In this document: piece after piece, positions 6,207 through 12,680 of the stretch | How the letters are laid out: each line of letters opens with the position of its first letter | How positions within the stretch are numbered: the stretch's first letter is position 1 | Source of the DNA: Gammaproteobacteria bacterium | Lineage (GTDB): Bacteria > Pseudomonadota > Gammaproteobacteria > Pseudomonadales > Pseudohongiellaceae | DNA length: 14,928 nucleotides | Direction of reading: 5' to 3' | Assembly: GCA_007571115.1 (NCBI GenBank) | Contig: RKSA01000141.1 | Coordinates: forward strand, 1 to 14,928 | Translations under genes and position numbers: made by a program | The notes under the pieces: generated by a model | What the model was told of the DNA's origin: nothing | The model's input: the letters and a program-made list of their open reading frames with translations, nothing else | Databases searched by the model: none

Positions 6207-7486
6207 TGGCGATGATGGAATCGATTGCGCGATCGATTGCGCGAATGGAGCAGCTCGACCTGGCCGGCAAGCGCGTGCTCGTTCGCGCCGAGCTCAACGT
6301 GCCCCTCGAGGGCAGCAAGGTCGTCGATGACAGCCGCATCCGCGCCACATTGCCGGTGCTCGCGGCAGCGAGCGAGGCCGGCGCCTCCCAGGTGCTGCTG
6401 ATGTCGCACCTTGGCCGCCCGGTCGAGGGCTTGCCGATCGCCGAGCAGCCGCAGTTTTCCCTGGCGCCGGTGGCGGCGCGGCTGTCAGGCTTGCTCGGCT
6501 TCGAAGTGCCCCTGCTCGACGGCTATCTCGAACCTGGGTTTGCGCCCGGAACCGCCCCTGTCTGCCTGCTCGAAAACGTCCGCGCCAACGTCGGGGAGAA
6601 GTCGGCGAGCGACGATCTCGCTGCACGTTATGCGGCCCTGTGCGACGTGTTCGTCATGGATGCTTTCGGCACCGCCCATCGCGCCCAGGCGAGCACCACC
6701 GGAGTGGCCCGATTTGCCGCCGAGGCCTGCGCGGGCCCCTTGCTGCATCGCGAAATCGAGGCCCTCGGCCAGGCGATGCGCGATCCGGCACGGCCCTTGC
6801 TCGCCATCGTCGGCGGCGCCAAGGTCTCGGGCAAGCTCGAGCTGCTGCGCGCGCTTGCCCGGCTCGCCGACCACGTGCTCGTCGGTGGCGGCATCGCCAA
6901 CACCTTTCTGCGCGCGGCTGGCCATCCCATCGGCAGTTCGCTGCACGAGGCCGGGCTCGTCGAGGTCGCCAGGGAATTGATGGAGCAGGCGAACATCCCG
7001 CTGCCGGTCGATGTTCGCGTGGCTTCCGATTTCCGCGCCGACGCCCGGGCCGAAGTCAGGATGGTCGAGGATGTCGCCGCGGAAGACCGGATTCTCGACA
7101 TCGGTCCCGCCACCGAACAGCTTCATGCCGATCTGATCGCCTCGATGGGAACGATCATCTGGAATGGTCCCATGGGAGTGTTCGAGTTTCCGGATTTCGC
7201 CGCAGGAACCCGGCGCATCGCCGTGGCGGTCGCGGAAAGCTCCGCGTTCAGTGTCGCGGGTGGTGGCGAAACCGTCGCCGCCATCGAAAGATTTGACGTC
7301 GCCGCCGGAATCTCCTATATCTCCACCGGCGGCGGCGCATTCCTCGAAGCCGTGCAAGGCGTGACCTTGCCCGCCATCGCTGCGCTCGCCGAACGCGCAG
7401 CCAACAGAGCCAAGTTTGCCACAACCAAGTCTGCCACAATCAAGTTTGCCACGACCAATACCCCCCCGGAGAAACCATGTCCCTGA
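6206..7486 (+). CDS. pgk: Phosphoglycerate kinase with altered active-site motifs
   Basis: Interconverts 3-phosphoglycerate plus ATP and 1,3-bisphosphoglycerate. From the ATG at 6206 it has 426 residues. Landmarks: RAELNVP (27-33), SHLGRP (67-72), LLENVR (121-126), DAFGTAHRAQAS (152-163), GGAKVSGK (203-210), GPMGVFE (321-327), GGGETVAA (352-359) and STGGGAFLE (373-381). Two family aspartates are glutamate: RxDxNxP has E29 and GGGD has E355. In known structures these positions contact 3-phosphoglycerate and the Mg-nucleotide. The N-terminus duplicates SIAR, and a C-terminal extension of about 25 residues contains KFATT/KSATI/KFATT. The start is uncertain: ATGs at 6206, 6212, 6215 and 6245 are in frame and none has a clear Shine-Dalgarno. 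6206 was chosen for the TGATG overlap with tkt. The stop lies 10 nt inside fba. Confidence 0.93.
   Translation: MAMMESIARSIARMEQLDLAGKRVLVRAELNVPLEGSKVVDDSRIRATLPVLAAASEAGASQVLLMSHLGRPVEGLPIAEQPQFSLAPVAARLSGLLGFEVPLLDGYLEPGFAPGTAPVCLLENVRANVGEKSASDDLAARYAALCDVFVMDAFGTAHRAQASTTGVARFAAEACAGPLLHREIEALGQAMRDPARPLLAIVGGAKVSGKLELLRALARLADHVLVGGGIANTFLRAAGHPIGSSLHEAGLVEVARELMEQANIPLPVDVRVASDFRADARAEVRMVEDVAAEDRILDIGPATEQLHADLIASMGTIIWNGPMGVFEFPDFAAGTRRIAVAVAESSAFSVAGGGETVAAIERFDVAAGISYISTGGGAFLEAVQGVTLPAIAALAERAANRAKFATTKSATIKFATTNTPPEKPCP
6220..6243 (+). repeat. 12-bp tandem duplication in pgk 5' end
   Basis: ATCGATTGCGCG occurs twice head to tail, without mismatch, encoding SIARSIAR just before the conserved LDLAGKRV. 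It falls between alternative start codons, so it may lie in a nonessential leader peptide or, if translation starts at 6245, outside the protein. Confidence 0.9.
7412..7456 (+). repeat. 15-bp triplicate repeat in pgk 3' end
   Basis: Three consecutive 15-nt units based on AAGTTTGCCACAACC; the second differs at two positions and the third at one. Because 15 is a multiple of three, the frame is kept and they encode KFATT, KSATI, KFATT. A run of seven C residues follows at 7461-7467, just before the fba Shine-Dalgarno. The repeat is AT-richer than the flanking gene. Confidence 0.9.
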
Positions 7487-8523
7487 TCACTTTGCGACAA
7501 CTGCTAGATCACGCCGCCGAGAACGACTACGGCGTGCCCGCCTTCAACGTCAACAACCTGGAACAGGTTCGCGCCATCATGGCGGGCGCGAACGCCGTGC
7601 ATAGCCCGGTGATCCTGCAAGCCTCGGCTGGCGCGCGCAAATACGCCGGGCCGAGCTTGCTCAAGCACCTGATCCGCGGAGCGATGGAGGAATTCCCGCA
7701 CATCCCCGTGGTCATGCACCAGGATCACGGCGTTTCGCCTGCAGTTTGCCAGCGCTCGATCCAGCTCGGCTTCAGTTCGGTGATGATGGATGGCTCGCTG
7801 GGCGAGGACGGCAAGACGCCGATGGATTTCGACTACAACGTCCGCGTCACTCGCCAGGCGGTGGAAATGGCCCACGCCTGCGGCGTGTCGGTGGAAGGCG
7901 AGATCGGCTGCCTCGGTTCTCTGGAAACCGGAATGGCCGGCGAGGAGGACGGTATCGGCGCCGAAGGCAAGCTGACCATGGAGCAATTGCTGACCGATCC
8001 TCAGGAAGCGGCAGATTTCGTCGCCGCCACTGGTGTTGACGCCCTGGCGATCGCCGTCGGAACGAGCCACGGCGCCTACAAGTTCAGCCGCCCGCCGACC
8101 GGTGACATCCTCGCGATCGAGCGGATCCGCGAGATTCATGCGAAGCTGCCCTCGACCCATCTCGTCATGCACGGCTCTTCCTCGGTTCCCCAGGAATGGC
8201 TCGCGGTCATCAACGAGTTTGGCGGCGAGATACCCGAGACCTACGGCGTTCCCGTCGCGGAAATCCAGGAAGGCATTCGCCACGGCGTGCGCAAGGTCAA
8301 TATCGATACCGACCTGCGGCTTGCCTCGACTGGCGCGATCCGCCGTTTCCTTGCGCAGAACCGTTCCGAGTTCGACCCGCGCAAGTTCCTCGCTCCGACG
8401 ATGCAGGCGATGCGCGGCATCGTCGAGGATCGGCTGCAGGCCTTCGGCTGTGCCGGCATGATCGATCGCATCGGCAAGATTTACAGCCTTGAGGAGATGT
8501 CGGCTCGCTACGTTAGCGGCTGA
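7477..8523 (+). CDS. fba: Class II fructose-bisphosphate aldolase (Calvin-cycle subtype)
   Basis: Condenses dihydroxyacetone phosphate and glyceraldehyde 3-phosphate to fructose 1,6-bisphosphate, and in autotrophs also sedoheptulose bisphosphate; zinc enzyme of the cytoplasm. The 348 residues have MHQDHG (80-85: catalytic D83, zinc ligand H84), GEIGCLGSLETG (141-152), GTSHGAYKF (195-203, H198), VMHGSSS (230-236, H232) and KVNIDTDLR (273-281). The length and these motifs resemble the CbbA/Fba subtype common in Proteobacteria rather than the E. coli FbaA form. The ATG at 7477 overlaps the pgk end by 10 nt and has GGAGAAACC immediately before it. It is the last gene of the tkt-pgk-fba unit. Confidence 0.96.
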   Translation: MSLITLRQLLDHAAENDYGVPAFNVNNLEQVRAIMAGANAVHSPVILQASAGARKYAGPSLLKHLIRGAMEEFPHIPVVMHQDHGVSPAVCQRSIQLGFSSVMMDGSLGEDGKTPMDFDYNVRVTRQAVEMAHACGVSVEGEIGCLGSLETGMAGEEDGIGAEGKLTMEQLLTDPQEAADFVAATGVDALAIAVGTSHGAYKFSRPPTGDILAIERIREIHAKLPSTHLVMHGSSSVPQEWLAVINEFGGEIPETYGVPVAEIQEGIRHGVRKVNIDTDLRLASTGAIRRFLAQNRSEFDPRKFLAPTMQAMRGIVEDRLQAFGCAGMIDRIGKIYSLEEMSARYVSG

Positions 8524-8575
8524 ACCGTCATGCCGAGCCAGAATGCCGGGCAAAAACCGCATGGATTCCGTCGCG

Positions 8576-8597
8576 CCGCCCGATCGTCGGGGGGCGG
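8576..8597 (+). other. GC-rich hairpin just after fba
   Basis: CCGCCC (8576-8581) is complementary to GGGCGG (8592-8597), with an alternative inner stem CCCGA/TCGGG. No T-run follows, so it is not a classical terminator by itself; it may only stabilise the 3' end of the fba mRNA. Confidence 0.35.
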
Positions 8598-8661
8598 GGA
8601 AATCGCGCAAACCGGCGTTCGAGGTGGTCGCGGAAGCGGTTTTTCGGCAAAATTGGCGGTT

Positions 8662-8686
8662 TCGAGCAAAAAAATCTCGATTTTTT
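8662..8686 (+). terminator. Weak rho-independent terminator candidate after tkt-pgk-fba
   Basis: TCGAG (8662-8666) pairs with CTCGA (8676-8680) around a nine-base A-rich loop and is followed by six T residues. The stem is short. The same bases form an alternative palindrome, AAAAAATC facing GATTTTTT (8669-8686). It lies 139 nt after the fba stop and before the cold-shock promoter. Confidence 0.45.
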
Positions 8687-8717
8687 GGCAAAAGGTGCGG
8701 CATCTGCGAGCATTCGT

Positions 8718-8726
8718 TGCCATAAT
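8718..8726 (+). promoter_or_regulatory. Extended -10 promoter for the cold-shock gene
   Basis: TGC followed by CATAAT forms an extended -10 element (TGn plus five of six consensus bases). No convincing -35 was seen at 16-18 nt, which is common with extended -10 promoters. Transcription would start near 8733. Confidence 0.45.
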
Positions 8727-8732
8727 TCACTG

Positions 8733-8887
8733 CCCCGGAACGAGAGGACTCGCAATGCACCCTCGGGCACAGCGATGAAACACGTCCCGGCAGGGTTCCC
8801 CTCGCGAGTTCGCGGAATTTGCAGAATTTGCGAGAGGATCGTTAGCCCGCGCAAGCGGCCCAGCAATTTTCAAGGCAAGAGAGAGAC
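8733..8887 (+). promoter_or_regulatory. Long structured 5' leader of the cold-shock gene
   Basis: About 155 nt without a plausible gene separate the predicted start from the ATG. Long leaders that refold at low temperature are known for cspA-type genes. Here CGAG/CTCG near 8741-8752, CCCTCGC (8799-8805) facing GCGAGAGG (8830-8837), and a direct repeat of GAATTTGC (8815-8822, 8824-8831) give it folding potential. A thermoregulatory role is inference. The rest of the 364-nt gap (8524-8887) holds only the hairpins and promoter listed separately. Confidence 0.4.
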
Positions 8888-9097
8888 ATGTCAGAGATAG
8901 TCGAAGGTACAGTTAAATGGTTCAATGACGAGAAGGGATTCGGCTTCATTGAACGTCCGGAAGGCAAGGATGTTTTCGTCCATTTCAGCGCCATCAATGG
9001 CAGCGGACGGCGAACCCTGCACGAGGGACAGCGCGTAAGCATGGAAGTGAGCCAGGGGCAGAAAGGCCCCCAGGCGGAGAACGTGACCCCGCTGTAA
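8888..9097 (+). CDS. Cold-shock domain protein (CspA family)
   Basis: A 69-residue single-domain OB-fold protein that binds single-stranded RNA and DNA and acts as an RNA chaperone. RNP1 is KGFGFI (16-21) and RNP2 is VFVHF (29-33); the N-terminus EGTVKWFNDEKG and the C-terminal GPQAENV are typical, and the length is that of the family. The ATG at 8888 follows a purine-rich AAGAGAGAGAC, a modest ribosome site. It stands alone between two units, with its own predicted promoter and long leader. Which paralogue of the csp family it is cannot be told from this sequence, and cold induction is not proven since many csp genes are not cold induced. Confidence 0.95.
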   Translation: MSEIVEGTVKWFNDEKGFGFIERPEGKDVFVHFSAINGSGRRTLHEGQRVSMEVSQGQKGPQAENVTPL

Positions 9098-9176
9098 CGG
9101 GGAAGCGAGCAAGCGAAGGGTCCGTCGGCGGCAGGAACGCGGCGGGCCTCCTCGCACGCTGGTCACGGCATGTTGG

Positions 9177-9860
9177 TCACGACTCCGGGGCCAGCATGCG
9201 CACGCCGCAACTTCCTGCCAGAAACAGCCGGTCGGCGGGTCGGCGGGCGAACAGCCCGTTGCATACCACTCCCGTGATCTGGTCGAGCTGCGCCTCCATC
9301 GCCTGGGGATTGGTCAGGTCGAGGTGGTGTATGTCGAGGATTTCGTTGCCGTTGTCGGTGATGAAGCCGTCCCGGTAGACCGGAAAGCCTCCGAGCGCCG
9401 CAAGCTTTCGCGCCACATGGCTGCGCGCGAGAGGAATTACCTCTATGGGCAGGGGAAACTTGCCGAGGGCCGGAACCAGCTTCGATTCGTCGGCGATGCA
9501 GATGAACTCGCGGGCGGCTGCGGCAATGATCTTTTCCCGGGTGAGTGCGCCGCCACCTCCCTTGACGAGTTGCAGGTGGCGATTGGCTTCGTCGGCACCG
9601 TCAACATAGAGATCGATCGAGCCGGCAGCGTTGAGATCGATCACGTCGATTCCCAGGGCCTCGAGCCTGCGCGTCGACTGTTCCGAGCTTGAAACCGCCG
9701 CACCGATCGCGTTGCGCAATTCGCCGAGCGCCTCGATGAAGTGGTTGACCGTCGAGCCGGTGCCGACTCCGAGCACGGCATCGGAATCGAGCCTCGGCTC
9801 GATATGCCGCAGCGCAGCCTCTGCCGCCCGCCTTTTCAGTTCGTCCGCTGTCATTGCCAT
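9177..9860 (-). CDS. rpiA: Ribose-5-phosphate isomerase A
   Basis: Interconverts ribose 5-phosphate and ribulose 5-phosphate, linking the pentose phosphate pathway and, in autotrophs, the supply of ribulose phosphate to the Calvin cycle. The 227 residues show GVGTGSTV (31-38), SSSEQSTRRL (57-66), the catalytic YVDGAD (85-90), KGGGGALTREK (100-110, with K100 and E109), FPLPIEVIP (135-143) and DNGNEILD (169-176). I chose the ATG at 9860, which has GAGGAA 7 nt upstream and starts 4 nt after the psd stop; an in-frame ATG at 9875 would overlap psd. Last gene of rsgA-rhdA-psd-rpiA. It complements the tkt functions encoded about 5 kb away. Confidence 0.96.
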   Translation of the reverse strand: MAMTADELKRRAAEAALRHIEPRLDSDAVLGVGTGSTVNHFIEALGELRNAIGAAVSSSEQSTRRLEALGIDVIDLNAAGSIDLYVDGADEANRHLQLVKGGGGALTREKIIAAAAREFICIADESKLVPALGKFPLPIEVIPLARSHVARKLAALGGFPVYRDGFITDNGNEILDIHHLDLTNPQAMEAQLDQITGVVCNGLFARRPADRLFLAGSCGVRMLAPES

Positions 9861-9864
9861 GCTG

Positions 9865-10758
9865 TCATTCCTCATCCGCAATTGGCGCAGTGCCTTGTGC
9901 TGCCCGCTCGTTGGCGAGCAGCGCACCGATTTTCTGCCCCATCTGGACCCGTTCCCCGAGACCTGGCGCGAATTTGATCGTGTCAGGAGGGAATAGCACA
10001 ATCACCGTCGAACCGAGTTCGAATCGGCCGAGCTCGGCGCCCGCCTCGAGCTGCGGCCCGCGGCCGCCGAACGATCGCTCGGGCGGGCGCAGCCTCCCTT
10101 CGCGGCCGGGCTCGTCCCAGGCCGCGCGGATCCCGGCGACGATCATCGCGCCGACCATGACGACGACGAAGCGGCCGAAATCGGTTTCGAATTCGCAGAT
10201 CAGGCGCTCGTTGCGGCAGAACAGCCCCGGTATCAGCGCCGTGCTCGTGGCATTGACCGAAAACAGCTTGCCGGGAACGTGGCGGGTCCGCGCGAGCCGG
10301 CCGCCGAGCGGCATGTGGACCCGATGATAGTCCCGGGGGGACAGATAGATCGTGACGAAGCTTCCGCCGGCAAGTTGCCGTGCCAGGGCCGCATCGCCGC
10401 CGAGCAGGCTTGCCGTATCGAACTCGCTGCGCTTCGCGCGAAGCGGCTCGGCGCCGATCATCCCGCTCTCGCTGATGACCCCATCGGCGGGGCAAAGCAC
10501 CGCGCCGGCGCCAGTCGCCAGCGGCCTCGCGCCTGCTCGCAGTTGCCGGGTGAAGAATGCATTGAAGCTGCGATAGCTTGCCGGGTCGGGATGCAGGGCT
10601 TCATTCATGTTGACCCGGTAATGGCGAATGAATAGGGGGATCAACACTCCCGCGAGCAGTTCGCTGCGAGCGAGTACACCTGCGGCGGCTGTCAGCAGGC
10701 GCTGCGGCAGCAGATGCTGCAAGAGCACGAATGCGCGTTGTGTCCACTTTGCCGGCAT
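9865..10758 (-). CDS. psd: Phosphatidylserine decarboxylase proenzyme
   Basis: Makes phosphatidylethanolamine from phosphatidylserine at the inner face of the cytoplasmic membrane. The 297 residues contain the self-cleavage motif LGST (248-251); cleavage between Gly249 and Ser250 would yield the pyruvoyl group on the small alpha chain. The other members of the self-processing triad are present: the aspartate in PADG (D92) and H148 in DYHRVHMP. The hydrophobic N-terminal helix around residues 8-45 fits membrane association. Size and motifs match the proteobacterial PSD-B type I form. It starts 7 nt after the rhdA stop and is followed by rpiA after 4 nt. Confidence 0.97.
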   Translation of the reverse strand: MPAKWTQRAFVLLQHLLPQRLLTAAAGVLARSELLAGVLIPLFIRHYRVNMNEALHPDPASYRSFNAFFTRQLRAGARPLATGAGAVLCPADGVISESGMIGAEPLRAKRSEFDTASLLGGDAALARQLAGGSFVTIYLSPRDYHRVHMPLGGRLARTRHVPGKLFSVNATSTALIPGLFCRNERLICEFETDFGRFVVVMVGAMIVAGIRAAWDEPGREGRLRPPERSFGGRGPQLEAGAELGRFELGSTVIVLFPPDTIKFAPGLGERVQMGQKIGALLANERAAQGTAPIADEE

Positions 10759-10765
10759 CAGCGAC

Positions 10766-11581
10766 TCAGGTCTCCACGGGGGTGTCGGCGGTGTTGCCCC
10801 ATTCGGACCAGGAACCGTCGTAGGCGCGGATCTCGAGCCCGAGCGCGCGGCCGACGATCCAGGCCAGGCCCGACCGGTGATGCGTCTGGCAATGGGTGAT
10901 GATTTTCTTGCCAGGTCCCATGCCGAGTTCGAGCAGGCGCTCGCGCAACTCTTTCAGGGGCTTGAGGCGGAAATGATTGTCCCGGTCAATCAGTTCGAGC
11001 CAGTCGAGGTTGACGGCGCCGGGGATATGCCCGTTGCGCCTCGCCGTGATGATTGCGCCGGTATATTCTTCCGCAGAACGCGCATCCCAGACGATGCTGT
11101 CGGGGTCGTCGAGTTGCGCCAGCACTTGTTGCATGTCGGCGATGGGCGAACGGTCGATTCGCGCGGTGAAGCGCTGCGCCTGGGCTTCCTGCCTGCCGCT
11201 TGCCAACGGCAGGCCGCCGCCTGTCCAGGCGAGCAAGCCGCCGTTCAGATAGCTGTAACGGCGATGGCCTAGCACTTCCAGCGTCCAAAGCAGCCTCCCG
11301 GCCCAACCGCCGCCTTCGTCGTCGATGGCGACGACATGCCGGTCTGGCGCCAGGCCGATTCGCGAAAAAACCGCGCTCAAGCGCTCTTCGTCGGGCAATT
11401 TGCCAACCGCTGGCGTGATGCCGCTGACAAGTTCGCCAGGCTCGATCAGCAGCGAGTCTGGCACACGGTAGGAAAGCCAGGAGCGCCCCTGGCAGACCGT
11501 GACGAGCAACAGCGCATCGTCTGGCAGCAACGCTGCCAGATCCTGGGGCTCGACGATCAATGGCAGGCGATTTTCGCTCAT
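10766..11581 (-). CDS. rhdA: Thiosulfate sulfurtransferase (rhodanese, RhdA type)
   Basis: Transfers sulfane sulfur from thiosulfate to cyanide or a thiol acceptor through a cysteine persulfide; cytoplasmic. The 271 residues comprise two rhodanese domains: an inactive N-terminal one (about 5-130) with DDEGGGWAGRLLW, and a C-terminal one (about 145-270) with the active loop CQTHHRS starting at C231. That loop matches the Azotobacter vinelandii RhdA type, where one cysteine carries the persulfide. WDARSAEEY and HIPGAVNLDW are further rhodanese signatures. I chose the ATG at 11581; upstream codons run into rsgA. No strong Shine-Dalgarno is seen, so it is probably coupled to rsgA, which ends 16 nt before it. 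The neighbourhood rsgA-rhdA-psd resembles Pseudomonas. Confidence 0.9.
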   Translation of the reverse strand: MSENRLPLIVEPQDLAALLPDDALLLVTVCQGRSWLSYRVPDSLLIEPGELVSGITPAVGKLPDEERLSAVFSRIGLAPDRHVVAIDDEGGGWAGRLLWTLEVLGHRRYSYLNGGLLAWTGGGLPLASGRQEAQAQRFTARIDRSPIADMQQVLAQLDDPDSIVWDARSAEEYTGAIITARRNGHIPGAVNLDWLELIDRDNHFRLKPLKELRERLLELGMGPGKKIITHCQTHHRSGLAWIVGRALGLEIRAYDGSWSEWGNTADTPVET

Positions 11582-11597
11582 CGTGTCGGCTGGAAGC

Positions 11598-12548
11598 TTA
11601 TCGCAGGCTGTCGACGATGCGCCCGTAGCTGCATAGGCGCTCGTTGCTGATCTCGCCTTTTTCGGCGGCAGCGAGGATCGCGCAGCCGGGCTCGATGCGG
11701 TGCGAGCAATCGCGGAACTTGCAATTCCCGGCCAGCGATCGCAATTCGACAAAACCATCGGCGACATCGACCGCCTGCAAATGATCGAGATGGAATTCGC
11801 GAACTCCTGGCGAGTCGATCAGGTCGAAACCCGGCAGATGAAACAGCCGCGCAGCAGTCGTGGTATGCGCTCCGCCGCGGCCACTGGCGTTCAAGTCGCC
11901 CACCTCAGCAAGAGATTGCTTGCCAAGCCGGTTGAGCAGGGACGACTTGCCGACCCCGGATTGCCCCGCCACAACCGCCGTATTGCCCTTGAGCCGTGCC
12001 TCGAGCTCGGCGACGCCAGCGCCGGTCAAGGCCGAGAGCTCGAATAGCTCGATGCCGAGCCCGCGATAGATTTCGACCATTCGAGCGAGGGTCTTCGCGT
12101 TCACCGGCAGCAAGTCGATCTTGTTCAGAACGAGCAGGCAGTCGAGGCGCAGATTGTCGACCGCAACCAGATAGCGGTCGATCACGCTCATGTCGGTTTC
12201 GGGCACCGTGGCGAACACGACCAGCACGCAATCGATATTCGCGGCGATCGGCCTGAAGTCGCCAGCCGTGCCGCCCCGGCCAAACTCGTTGCGGCGCCGT
12301 TCGAGGGCCGTGACGATTCCCGTGCCGCGAGCGTCGGTGCGCCAACTGACGCGGTCTCCGGTGACGAGGCGCGGCAAGCTGGCCCGGGAATGGCAACGCC
12401 AAACCTCCCCCGATGCCAGATCCTCGACTTCGAGCTGCTTGCCGAAATGGCAGACGACCAAGCCGTCTCGAGCCTCGCTCGAAACCGCCTTGCCGCGCCT
12501 CGCCACGCGGCGCCGCTGCTGTTCGGAGAGTTTGCGTCGGGCGGGCAT
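11598..12548 (-). CDS. rsgA: Ribosome small-subunit-dependent GTPase A
   Basis: Circularly permuted GTPase that helps late maturation of the 30S subunit and whose GTPase activity is stimulated by it. Domains in the 316 residues: OB-fold about 25-95, GTPase about 100-250 with motifs in the permuted order NKID (142-145, G4), GQSGVGKS (195-202, G1), HTTT (228-231, G2) and DSPG (245-248, G3), then a zinc finger C276, C281, H283, C289 in the pattern CKFRDCSHRIEPGC. All catalytic elements are intact. The ATG at 12548 lacks a strong ribosome site. It is the first gene of the rsgA-rhdA-psd-rpiA operon and diverges from orn, as in several gammaproteobacteria. Confidence 0.97.
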   Translation of the reverse strand: MPARRKLSEQQRRRVARRGKAVSSEARDGLVVCHFGKQLEVEDLASGEVWRCHSRASLPRLVTGDRVSWRTDARGTGIVTALERRRNEFGRGGTAGDFRPIAANIDCVLVVFATVPETDMSVIDRYLVAVDNLRLDCLLVLNKIDLLPVNAKTLARMVEIYRGLGIELFELSALTGAGVAELEARLKGNTAVVAGQSGVGKSSLLNRLGKQSLAEVGDLNASGRGGAHTTTAARLFHLPGFDLIDSPGVREFHLDHLQAVDVADGFVELRSLAGNCKFRDCSHRIEPGCAILAAAEKGEISNERLCSYGRIVDSLR

Positions 12549-12595
12549 CGCTCAGCCGCCGGCGCCTGAGAAAACCGGATCATTCATGGCAGGGA

Positions 12596-12604
12596 ATTAT
12601 TGCA
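12596..12604 (-). promoter_or_regulatory. Possible extended -10 promoter of the rsgA operon
   Basis: On the minus strand TGC is followed directly by AATAAT, five of six consensus bases, about 48 nt before the rsgA ATG. No convincing -35 was found. It faces away from a similar element that serves orn. Confidence 0.35.
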
Positions 12605-12624
12605 TATTCGGCCTTGCCCCGGTT

Positions 12625-12633
12625 TGCTACAAT
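12625..12633 (+). promoter_or_regulatory. Extended -10 promoter of orn
   Basis: TGC followed by TACAAT (five of six consensus bases) lies 47 nt before the orn ATG, giving a leader of about 40 nt. The -35 region is weak, in keeping with an extended -10 promoter. Confidence 0.45.
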
Positions 12634-12680
12634 GGTGTCCCGCGACGCTTGAGCCAGCTCCGCACTGCTGGCGGACTACC

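Noticed and set aside
7412..7456. The pgk repeats as a CRISPR or IS end
   Set aside because: The units are 15 bp, contiguous and without spacers, lie in frame within a gene, and there is no transposase or cas gene nearby.
7504..8760. A 418-codon open frame on the minus strand opposite fba
   Set aside because: Shadow of aldolase with no conserved motifs.
8528..8866. Short open frames on both strands in the fba to cold-shock gap
   Set aside because: No ribosome sites or recognisable motifs; they overlap the terminator, promoter and leader signals, and several frames are open at once.
9098..9176. A terminator between the convergent cold-shock gene and rpiA
   Set aside because: I found only a repeated TGGTCACG and no stable hairpin followed by a T-run on either strand.
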